Assembly (NCBI RefSeq): GCF_003122365.1
Contig: NZ_CP029254.1
Location: 1,178,001 to 1,242,000, forward strand
Source of the DNA: Streptomyces spongiicola
Lineage (GTDB): Bacteria; Actinomycetota; Actinomycetes; Streptomycetales; Streptomycetaceae
DNA length: 64,000 bases
Direction of reading: 5' to 3'
Made by a program: the position numbers and the translations under genes. Positions 8,379 through 15,505 of the stretch are shown piece by piece. The notes under the pieces were generated by a model, which made no database searches, was not told where the DNA came from, and saw only the letters and a list, made by a program, of their open reading frames with translations. Positions within the stretch are counted from its first letter, which is position 1. Every line of letters starts with the position of its first letter.

Positions 8379-10581
8379 GGTCCGCCTCTTCGCACAGCAG
8401 CGCCAGCAGCGCCTTCCCGCCGACGGTGAGTTCCGCGGCCCGGCCCAGGGTGTCCAGTGCCCTCAGGGCGGCTTCCGCCCCGTCCGGGTCGAAGGCGCGC
8501 AGCCCGGCGCGTTCGTACGCCCCCGCCAGCAGCTCGGACACCGGGAGCGGCGCCTCCTGCCACGGCGCCGGATGCGTCCACCGGCCGTCGTCCGCGTACA
8601 GGTCGGTGACCTCCAGCAGGGCCCGCAGGCGCGCCCGCCGCCAGCCGCGCAGCAGCAGCGGCGCCAACTCCTCCGCACGGGCCCGCAGTGGGACGCCCAG
8701 CGCGCCGATTCCGTGCCGTCCGACCGCGGGCCGCGGACCGTCGACGGGGGTCAGCGTGGTGAGCGACGCCTCGGCGGCCGCGGCCTGTTCCGGTGCGCGG
8801 GCGCGCAGCAGCCCCCAGGCACGCGCCAGCCGGTCCGTCCACGCGGCCGCCTCGTCGTGGCCGAGCCGGGGCGGCACCGGGACGTCGAAGCAGTCGCGGT
8901 ACGGGTCGAGGTCGTCGATGGCGAGGTCGGGCGCCCCGTCCCGGCCGAGGCTGCGGACGGGCCGCCAGCAGGCGCCCGGTTCGTCGGGGCGCGGAACGCG
9001 CGTCTCGCTGCGGCCGGCCCGTACCAGGAGCCCCTTCTCGACGGGCCGCACCTCCGCGGTACCGCTGGGTTCCACCCCGTCGAGGCGGAGTTCGCCGAGC
9101 GTGGGCAGCAGCAGCGTCCCGCCCTCGTACGGGACGGGGACCGCGAGGTCGAGGCCGCCGCGGACGGCTGCGGCGGCGACCGTCGAGGCGAGCCTGGCGG
9201 CCGGGCGCGGCGCGGCGCCCGCCCGGCCCTCGCGCAGCGCGTCCAGGGAGCCGAGCAGCCAGCCGCGGGTGTACGGGTGGGTGAGCAGGCCGTCGAGCGC
9301 GCCGGGATGCCGGTCGACGGTGCCGGCCAGTTCCCAGGCGCGGGCCCACGCGTCGCCGCCGCGGCCGCCGAGTTCCCGGTGGAGGTCGGCGAGGAGCAGC
9401 CGCGTCAGCTCGTGCTGTTCGCTCCGTAGCTCCCCGTCGTCGGCGACCGCGGCGGGCACCGACCGGGCGGCGGTGCGGTGCTCGATGCCGCGGACGAGGG
9501 CCTCGAGGTCGGTGCAGTAGACGGAGGTGTTGTCGAAGCCGGTGCCGGAGCGGTAGCGGTGGCTGTAGAGGCCGCCGCCGCAGGAGCGGACGACGGGGCA
9601 TTCGCGGCAGGTGCCGGCGACGCCGGCCAGGCCGAGCTGGCGGGCCCGGACGCCGGGGTGGGCGGCGACCTCGTCGAAGGTGTGGGCGAAGACGTCGAAA
9701 CCGGTTGCCGCGGCGCCCTCGTAGGCGGTCTTGAGCGAGTCGGCCTGCTCCAGGGTGCCGTCGGTCTCGACGACGACGAGGTCGGTGGGGGTGAGGCCGA
9801 GCGATTCGGTGAGTCCGGGCCCCCCGGAGAGGGTGGACAGGACCGAGGCGAAGAGCCGCACCGGCACCCGGCGGCCCTGCCGGTCCCAGCGGTCGAAGAC
9901 GGCCAGCAGCCAGTCGGCGTACGCGGTCGGGGAGCCGCCGGGTCTGGGCGGCGGCTCGTCCCATGTGGCGTGCGGCAGCAGGAAGTCGATGCGCGGGGGG
10001 TCGAGCTCCATCAGCGCGTCGTGGACGGCGACGGGATCGTTGGCGACGTCGACGGTGCACAGCAGTCCGAGGTTGAGATGGCGCCAGCGGTCCGCGCCCA
10101 GCAGTTCGGCGGCCTTCAGCACCAGCGGGTGGCTGCTGCGCCCGTCCGCGAAGCGGCGGTGGCGGTCGTTGGCGGCCCTGTCGCCGTCGAGGGAGATGCC
10201 GACCCTGACGCCGAACTCGTCGAAGAGTTCCAGATAGCGGGGGCTCAGCTGGATGCCGTTGGTGTGAATGCGCAGGTCGAGGGCGGCGACACCGTCGAGG
10301 GCCCGGGTGAGTTCCTCACAGACCCGGCGTAACCGGGTGGGGCCGGCGAGCAGCGGCTCCCCTCCGTGCAGGATCACTGACACGGAGGGCAGGGCATGTT
10401 TCCTCGCATGCTCGGCCAGTCGCAGAGCTGTCCAGAAGATCGCCTCGTCAGAGACTGCTTTGGGGCGGGTACGCCAGCTCTGATCAGCGTGTTCGTAGAT
10501 ATAGCAGTGGTCGCAGGCGAGATCGCATCTGCTGTGGACCTTCAGTACGATCTCGCGGAACGGGACCACGGGTCGGGTCAT
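8359..10581 (-). CDS. fxsB: radical SAM/SPASM peptide maturase FxsB with inactive beta-hydroxylase-like extension (FxsBH type)
   Basis: The 740-residue enzyme is predicted to modify FxsA using S-adenosylmethionine and iron-sulfur clusters. The radical SAM motif CxxxCxxC is C19-C23-C26 (SRCDLACDHCYIY), with the GGEP motif in VILHGGEPLL. A SPASM-type region with Cys ligands for auxiliary clusters lies near residues 325-360 (GTCRECPVVRSCGGG). Beyond about residue 400 is an extension similar to the HExxH beta-hydroxylase domain of FxsBH proteins, but the expected metal motif reads RGWRR at 645-649, so that domain is probably inactive. Codon 84 is TTA (10330-10332), implying bldA dependence. It begins 50 bases after fxsA, with a hairpin in the gap and only a weak ribosome site. 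Confidence 0.92.
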   Translation of the reverse strand: MTRPVVPFREIVLKVHSRCDLACDHCYIYEHADQSWRTRPKAVSDEAIFWTALRLAEHARKHALPSVSVILHGGEPLLAGPTRLRRVCEELTRALDGVAALDLRIHTNGIQLSPRYLELFDEFGVRVGISLDGDRAANDRHRRFADGRSSHPLVLKAAELLGADRWRHLNLGLLCTVDVANDPVAVHDALMELDPPRIDFLLPHATWDEPPPRPGGSPTAYADWLLAVFDRWDRQGRRVPVRLFASVLSTLSGGPGLTESLGLTPTDLVVVETDGTLEQADSLKTAYEGAAATGFDVFAHTFDEVAAHPGVRARQLGLAGVAGTCRECPVVRSCGGGLYSHRYRSGTGFDNTSVYCTDLEALVRGIEHRTAARSVPAAVADDGELRSEQHELTRLLLADLHRELGGRGGDAWARAWELAGTVDRHPGALDGLLTHPYTRGWLLGSLDALREGRAGAAPRPAARLASTVAAAAVRGGLDLAVPVPYEGGTLLLPTLGELRLDGVEPSGTAEVRPVEKGLLVRAGRSETRVPRPDEPGACWRPVRSLGRDGAPDLAIDDLDPYRDCFDVPVPPRLGHDEAAAWTDRLARAWGLLRARAPEQAAAAEASLTTLTPVDGPRPAVGRHGIGALGVPLRARAEELAPLLLRGWRRARLRALLEVTDLYADDGRWTHPAPWQEAPLPVSELLAGAYERAGLRAFDPDGAEAALRALDTLGRAAELTVGGKALLALLCEEADRDRRSR

Positions 10582-10600
10582 TCCGCCAGTCTAGGGCAGC

Positions 10601-10619
10601 CCGTCCGCCGTGCGGACGG
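10601..10619 (-). promoter_or_regulatory. intercistronic hairpin between fxsA and fxsB
   Basis: A perfect 8-bp stem (CCGTCCGC at 10601-10608 with GCGGACGG at 10612-10619) and 3-base loop fill the short gap between the fxsA stop and the fxsB start. It could act as a partial terminator or a 3' stabiliser so that more precursor than enzyme is made, as seen in other RiPP operons. This is inference from position. Confidence 0.5.
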
Positions 10620-10631
10620 CCTGGAACAGGA

Positions 10632-10796
10632 CTAGAGCGCGGAGTTGAACGTGGACATCCGTGCGGATCGGTCGGTGCCGGCGGGGCGCACCCTGTCCAG
10701 CTTCCTCGCCGCCTCGGCGTCGCGGACATCGATCTCGGCGAGGGGCACCCGGCCCCTTTTCACAGAAGCAAAGGTGACTGAGGTCTGTGGGGTCAC
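10632..10796 (-). CDS. fxsA: FxSxx-COOH RiPP precursor peptide FxsA
   Basis: A 54-codon frame starts with GTG (10794-10796) and stops with TAG (10632-10634). Its last residues are MSTFNSAL, so the C-terminus is F-N-S-A-L, exactly the F-x-S-x-x-COOH signature that defines the FxsA family. The leader contains VPLAEIDV and AARKLDRV, similar in style to the PL-x-x-L and LDR segments of family leaders. TAGGACGG stands about 8 bases before the GTG. It is the only start compatible with the frame, which closes upstream at a TGA (10812-10814). The gene lies immediately before fxsB, where the precursor is expected. The Phe-x-Ser core is the predicted site of a three-residue cyclophane made by FxsB (known for related triceptide enzymes; here inferred). 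Confidence 0.85.
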   Translation of the reverse strand: MTPQTSVTFASVKRGRVPLAEIDVRDAEAARKLDRVRPAGTDRSARMSTFNSAL

Positions 10797-11001
10797 GATG
10801 GCCGTCCTAGGTCATGTCGTGCTGACGGGGGATCACCGGGCACCGTTGCAGTGTCGGCGGCACGACTTTACTCTCATGACCACCCGCAGCAACTCGGCCC
10901 GGAGCGCTGATACGAACGCGTGGCGCGAGTATGCCCCACTCCGAACGGAACAAGCCATTCCATCGAACGAGTGAAGCCACCATCCGCAGAGGGGGGTAGG
11001 G

Positions 11002-11934
11002 ATGACCGGCGTTCCCGGCCGTCTGCAAAGCATGGTCTTTCGAAATGCCGACCTGCCGGCACTGTTCCACAGGGCGGACGAGACGGCCGTGGACCGGCAG
11101 CGTGAGGCGGTCAAGGGCACCCGGTCGCAGCTCCTGCTCCTGGTGCTGGGCTCGGTGCTCGCGGTGCTGCCGTGGCGCGGGAGGATCGGCGACTCCTTCC
11201 AGCTCATGGGTCTGCTCAGCGCGTCGGCGTACGCCTGGGTACTGGTGGCCGGCTTACGCGGGACTCGGCGCCGGGCGAAGTCGCACTGGCAACTGAACCG
11301 CTCCGCGGCGGAGTTCATCCGGTCGATGTGCTGGCGCTACGCCGTGCACGGGGCGCCCTTCGACTCCGGCTCACCCGATCCCGACCGGCTGTTCGCCACC
11401 AGACTGGAGGAGGGGCTCCGGGAACTGCGCAAGGTCGGCTGGGTGGACCCCCGCGAGGAGAGCGGGAGCGCGGCGGCCGGCGAGCTGATCACCACGCCGA
11501 TGAGACTGCTGCGGGAGAAGGTCTTCAGCGTACGCAAGGAGACGTATGTGAGGGACCGTCTGATCGAGCAGCGCAACTGGTACCACCGGCGCGCGGAGGT
11601 CTCCCGGCGCGCGACCGCGCTGTGGACGGTGGTGATCAGCCTGCTCACCGCGCTCGCGCTGCTGTTCGGGGTGCTGCGCACGTTCTCCGTCACGGACTCG
11701 GCCGAGCCGGTGCCGCTGCTGTCCGCCGCGGCTGCCGCGTGTCTGGCGTGGAGCGAGATCCGGCGCCACCAGCCGCTGATCGCGGCCCACTCCCTGGTAG
11801 AGGAGGACCTGGCCGCGATCCATATCGCGATGGAGACCTCGGTGACGGAGGAGCAGTGGCCCGCGGCCGTGTACGAGACCGAGCGGATCGTCTCGCCCCA
11901 GCACACCGACTGGCTGGTGCAGCACCGCAGTTGA
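11002..11934 (+). CDS. SLATT/DUF4231-type membrane protein
   Basis: The 310-residue protein has two pairs of hydrophobic helices: about 42-57 and 68-86, then 206-226 and 237-250. The soluble segment between them contains QLNRSAAEFIRSMCWRYA and the pattern YVRDRLIEQRNWYHRRAEVSRR preceding the second pair. This two-part layout and the YxxxRxxxQxxWY signature fit the SMODS/SLOG-associated two-TM effector (SLATT) and DUF4231 families, proposed to act as nucleotide-gated pores in bacterial conflict systems. The start ATG follows a G-rich ribosome site. Codon 85 is TTA (11254-11256), so translation may need bldA tRNA. It is divergent from fxsA (205 bases apart) and convergent with a SLOG-like gene 40 bases away, a typical SLATT partner. 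Confidence 0.75.
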   Translation: MTGVPGRLQSMVFRNADLPALFHRADETAVDRQREAVKGTRSQLLLLVLGSVLAVLPWRGRIGDSFQLMGLLSASAYAWVLVAGLRGTRRRAKSHWQLNRSAAEFIRSMCWRYAVHGAPFDSGSPDPDRLFATRLEEGLRELRKVGWVDPREESGSAAAGELITTPMRLLREKVFSVRKETYVRDRLIEQRNWYHRRAEVSRRATALWTVVISLLTALALLFGVLRTFSVTDSAEPVPLLSAAAAACLAWSEIRRHQPLIAAHSLVEEDLAAIHIAMETSVTEEQWPAAVYETERIVSPQHTDWLVQHRS

Positions 11935-11974
11935 GGCCGGCCCGTACCGCGTCACCCACGGTGCGGCGCGCAGG

Positions 11975-12454
11975 TCAGACGCGCTCGACCCCGTCGCACC
12001 ACACCACCGTCACCGGCTTGCCGCGCTCGCGCGCGTACCGGACGATGTCGCCGGTGCCGCCCGGTCCGCGGGCCGGCCGGCCGTCCCAGACCGCCAGGAG
12101 CCGGTCGCAGTTGTCCGCGATATAGGCGCCGGCCGCGTAGTACGCCTCGTCCGTGGCGTGGGGGAACGCCAGCCGGACCTCCTGGCTGGCCCGCCGCCGG
12201 AGCCGCCGGTAGCGGGCCAGCGCGCAGGGGTCGTCGAAGCCCTCCTCGTAGTCCCCGCTCGGGATGACCACGGTGAGTTCGGCGCCGCAGGCGAGGGCCA
12301 TGCCGGCGAAGATCTGGTCGGCCCCCTCGGCCAGGCTGGAGAGCGCTACCAGCGCGCCCCGGCGGCCGCACAGCACCGCCTTCATCCCGGCCAGCACATG
12401 CGGCATGGCCTCGGCGGGGATGTCTCGGTGCCCGGTCACTCCGATGCGCTTCAT
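11975..12454 (-). CDS. SLOG/LOG-like Rossmann-fold nucleotide-binding protein
   Basis: The 159-residue protein begins MKRIGVTGHRDIP and carries a SSLAEGADQIFA block around residues 38-50. ELTVVIPSGDYEEGF follows, then a distal DRLLAVWDGRPARGPGGTGDIV segment. This order (GxTGHR, S-xx-AEGAD, then VWDG with a Gly-rich loop) is characteristic of the SLOG superfamily of DprA/LOG-like Rossmann domains that bind or cleave nucleotide-derived ligands. It has no membrane segment. The gene is convergent with the SLATT gene and the two stops are about 40 bases apart, suggesting a sensor/effector pair although they are not co-transcribed. The precise ligand cannot be told from sequence. The start ATG at 12454 follows a G-rich stretch. 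Confidence 0.7.
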   Translation of the reverse strand: MKRIGVTGHRDIPAEAMPHVLAGMKAVLCGRRGALVALSSLAEGADQIFAGMALACGAELTVVIPSGDYEEGFDDPCALARYRRLRRRASQEVRLAFPHATDEAYYAAGAYIADNCDRLLAVWDGRPARGPGGTGDIVRYARERGKPVTVVWCDGVERV

Positions 12455-12517
12455 CCGCGCCCCCCGATCCGTTGTGGCCTACCGCTCCGGCATCCTCCCG
12501 AAAGTGTGCAATACGTC

Positions 12518-12543
12518 GAGCCCCCGCCGCACGGCGGGGGCTC
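12518..12543 (-). terminator. terminator of sprB
   Basis: An 11-bp perfect stem (GAGCCCCCGCC at 12518-12528, right arm 12533-12543) with a 4-base loop stands about 40 bases downstream of the sprB stop, and upstream of the SLOG gene on the same strand. Confidence 0.8.
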
Positions 12544-12580
12544 TCGGCGTCCGCTGTCGCCCCGGCGTCCCGGGGACGGA

Positions 12581-13486
12581 TCAGTAGACGCTCACTCCGT
12601 AGGCGCTCAGTGCCTCGGTGACGGGCTGGTAGAAGGTCGTACCGCCGACGGAGCAGTTGCCGCTGCCGCCGGAGGTGAGACCGATGGCCCGGCTGCCGGA
12701 GTACAGCGGGCCGCCGCTGTCCCCGGGCTCCGCGCACACGTTGGTGCGGATCATCCCGTAGACGACGTCGCCGCCACCGTAGTTGACCGTGGCGTTGAGG
12801 CCGGTGACGGTGCCGCTGTGGGTGCCGGTGGTGGAACCGCGGCGGGTCACGGACATGCCGACCGTGGCGTTGGCGGCGCTGGTGATGTCGACACTGCCGA
12901 CGGTGCCCGGCTTGGAGATGGAGGTGTTGCTGTAGCGCACGATGCCGTAGTCGTTGACCGGGAAGCTGGAGCCCGCGGTCGGGCCGAGGACGGTGGTGCG
13001 GGCGGAGTTCGCGTACCAGGTGCCCGCGCCGTCGGTGCAGTGGCCCGCCGTCAGGAAGTACGAGGTGCCCGCGCTGTTGCGGACGTTGAACCCCAGCGAG
13101 CAGCGCCAGCTGGTGGCGTAGACGGCGTCGCCACCCGAGATCAGCTTGCTGAACGTGCCGGGGGTGCGCTCGATGCGGAGGGCGTCGGCGTTGGCACCGG
13201 CCTCCCGCCTGATCTTCGCGATCTCCGCCTGGGAGACGGTGGAGTCGGCCGTCACGACAAGGGTGTTCGTCGCCTTGTCGACGTGCCAGGCGGTGCCTGC
13301 CACATCGGCGGCCAGCACGGCGCCGCTCGCGGCTGAGAGCTGGGACGCGCTGAAGGCGACGGGGGCCTCGGCGGCACCGGCGGTGGGGACGGCCAGTGAC
13401 GCGGCGGCGACGAGACCGGTCGCCACGGCGAGCAGACGGGTTCGTCTCGCCACGCCGCGGGTGGGGGTGGTGCGCTTGATCCTCAC
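12581..13486 (-). CDS. sprB: streptogrisin B precursor (secreted S1 serine protease)
   Basis: The 301-residue preproprotease has a Sec signal peptide (basic [16 protein letters not shown], hydrophobic [16 protein letters not shown], cleavage near AGAAEA). A propeptide of about 75 residues follows, then a mature chymotrypsin-like domain starting [14 protein letters not shown]. The catalytic triad is visible as TAGHC (His), NDYGIV (Asp) and GDSGGP (Ser), and four Cys form the expected two disulfides. The mature part is nearly identical in pattern to Streptomyces griseus protease B, including the C-terminal SAYGVSVY. The GTG at 13486 is chosen because GGGAGG lies 8 bases upstream; earlier in-frame codons give a non-homologous leader. 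It is secreted, acts on extracellular proteins and is monocistronic with its own terminator. Confidence 0.93.
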   Translation of the reverse strand: MRIKRTTPTRGVARRTRLLAVATGLVAAASLAVPTAGAAEAPVAFSASQLSAASGAVLAADVAGTAWHVDKATNTLVVTADSTVSQAEIAKIRREAGANADALRIERTPGTFSKLISGGDAVYATSWRCSLGFNVRNSAGTSYFLTAGHCTDGAGTWYANSARTTVLGPTAGSSFPVNDYGIVRYSNTSISKPGTVGSVDITSAANATVGMSVTRRGSTTGTHSGTVTGLNATVNYGGGDVVYGMIRTNVCAEPGDSGGPLYSGSRAIGLTSGGSGNCSVGGTTFYQPVTEALSAYGVSVY

Positions 13487-15031
13487 TTCTCGTTCCTCCC
13501 GAGGGGAATCGGGGGCCCGCCTGTGGGGACGGCGGACCCGTGAGGCGCAGTCAGGGGGCGGGGATGCGCCCGGATTCCGGTCACGATGTGCCCCTGACAA
13601 GCGCTGTTCGGGAGTATTCGACGGGTCAACTTGCCGCGCAAGGGCACCTTTCGGCCGTGCTGTGCGATAGCACCCCCACCGGCTGCGGGGCGTGCTATCC
13701 CCGGGCGGAAGCGGTCCGCGACGGGCCCGGCCGATCGGCGGGCGACGGAGTCCCCCTCCTCAGCGGGTGGTTGGCACGCCCGGTGAGCCGGGCCGGACGG
13801 CACGGCCGACGACGCGCCACCGGGAGGACACCCGCGGACGGCAACCGCCCACCGCGCGGGGCACCGCCCCTGGTACCGGCCCGGGGATGACCGGAATTGG
13901 CTCTGCCGCGGCACCGCGGCCCCGGCGCGCGGCCCGACGCCCGGCGCCTCGACGGCGGCAGTGGGTCCCGCCAGGCGCAGCGAACCCGTCCTCGTCGTCC
14001 TCGCGGACACCGCACCCGACTGCCCGGCCGCCACACACCGGCCGATGCACACCGGCCGATGCACACCGGCCGATGCACACCGGCCGATGCACCCGGCCGT
14101 CGCCATGCCCCGGCCCCGCCGGCCGATATCAGCACAGATCGGCACAGGTCGACCCAAGTCGGCACGGGTAAACACGGGTAAACACAGGTGAGCGCAGGTC
14201 GGCCCGGGTCGGCCGTGGGCCTGCCGGAGCCACGACCGCCGGCACCGAGCCGGCGGGGGCGGACTCCCCGGAGGACCGGTACGGGCGGCGGGCCGGTCCG
14301 CGAGCGGGCGCCGACCGGCCGCACCCCGCGGCGGCACACCCCGGGATCGGTCGCGCCCCGGACCGTGGGCGCCGGCGCGCGACCGCGGCCGCCGGCCCGC
14401 GGGCCGGTTTCCCGTCCGGGTCGGCCAGGTGGTCGCGGACCCCGGCCGAGGCGAGGAGGAGCGGCACCGCGGCGGCCGGCCGGGCTCCCGCACCGCGGGC
14501 GACGGCCGCGGCGCGCATGGCACGCACCGGGCAGCGCCCGGCCGTGCGGCGCCGCGCGGGAGCGCGCCCGGACTGAGCCTCCGTCAGCACCGGTACGGCG
14601 GGCCCGTCGCGGTCCGCCACGATCCCGGCGGACCGCCCGCGCTCGGCGCGAAGTGCCGGGCGGAGCCCGCAGAGACGGGCCGTCGGCTCCGCCCTGGACC
14701 CGCCCGTGAGGCGTTGGGTGCGGGCCTGACGATTCCGAACGCGGCATTCCGCCGGCTGCCGTTCACCTGTGCGGCCGACATCGCGTCCGGCCGCCCGTTC
14801 ACCCGGACGCTCCGACACTCACCCGTCTGCCGAGACATTCATATTTTGCTTCGATATGAGCCCCTTCAGGGCCCATACGCTGGAGGAACCTTGACGAACC
14901 GCCACATGCTCTGCACCAGTACCGTCACGAATCCCCTGCGCGGCGACTATCCACTTGGCGCGCGATCCGCATTATGGACGACCATAGGGATATGCGGAAC
15001 CACAAGTGACCGCGGTCGAAAGGAGGCGTCC
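13487..15031. other. 1.5-kb repeat-rich gap upstream of sprB and sepF
   Basis: No frame here has a recognisable domain or a good ribosome site. The translated frames are Arg/Pro/Gly/Ala strings. The region holds the sprB promoter at its left end, a 14-base tandem array (14027-14096), a second set of spaced GGTAAACAC/GGTCGG-like repeats near 14123-14213, and a less GC-rich stretch at about 14830-15010 that should contain the sepF promoter. Some pieces read like eroded coding sequence, but I cannot name a parent gene. Confidence 0.5.
14027..14096. repeat. 14-base tandem array (unit GCCGATGCACACCG)
   Basis: Four near-perfect copies of GCCGATGCACACCG run from 14041 to 14096, preceded by one degenerate copy at 14027-14040. 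The unit length is not a multiple of three, so it does not encode a constant peptide repeat; a slippage minisatellite in non-coding DNA is the simplest reading. Confidence 0.75.
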
Positions 15032-15466
15032 ATGGGATCGGTGCGCAAGGCGAGTGCATGGCTCGGTCTCGTCGAGGACAACGACGAGCGCTACTACGAC
15101 GACGAGTACGCCGAGGGTACGGGATCCGGCGACCAGTGGGTGACCGACCCGCGCGTCCGGGTGGCCTCCGACACGGCCGAGGAGCAGGGGCGCCGGATCG
15201 CCACCGTCTCCCCCGACAGCTTCCGGGACGCCCGCGGCATCGGGGAGCACTTCCGCGACGGCGTCCCCGTCATCGTCAACCTGACCTCCATGGAGCCCGC
15301 GGACGCCAAGCGCGTGGTGGACTTCGCCGCCGGGCTGACCTTCGGTCTGCGGGGCTCCATCGAGCGCGTGGCGACCCGGGTCTTCCTGCTGACCCCCGCC
15401 GACACGGAGATCGTGAGCGGGGAGTCCGCGGGCCGCCCCGGCGACGGCTTCTTCAACCAGAGCTGA
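15032..15466 (+). CDS. SepF-family cell division protein (paralogue)
   Basis: The 144-residue protein belongs to the SepF family (DUF552), proteins that bind FtsZ and membranes at the division septum. Visible features are the N-terminal stretch [26 protein letters not shown], acidic and Tyr-rich as in actinobacterial SepF. The core domain [21 protein letters not shown] follows, and then [24 protein letters not shown], typical of SepF. AAAGGAGG at 15019-15026 decides the ATG at 15032. It lies away from the dcw cluster; Streptomyces carry several SepF-like genes, so this is probably an accessory paralogue rather than the ftsZ-linked one. The long upstream gap indicates its own promoter. Family is secure; specific role is inferred. 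Confidence 0.88.
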   Translation: MGSVRKASAWLGLVEDNDERYYDDEYAEGTGSGDQWVTDPRVRVASDTAEEQGRRIATVSPDSFRDARGIGEHFRDGVPVIVNLTSMEPADAKRVVDFAAGLTFGLRGSIERVATRVFLLTPADTEIVSGESAGRPGDGFFNQS

Positions 15467-15505
15467 GCGGGGCGCTCGCCGGTCGGCCGGAACGCGACGG
15501 CCGGC

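Noticed and set aside
13483..14818. Overlapping minus-strand frames in the gap upstream of sprB
   Set aside because: Composition is Arg/Pro/Gly/Ala-rich without domains, and they run through a 14-base array that cannot encode a constant repeat.
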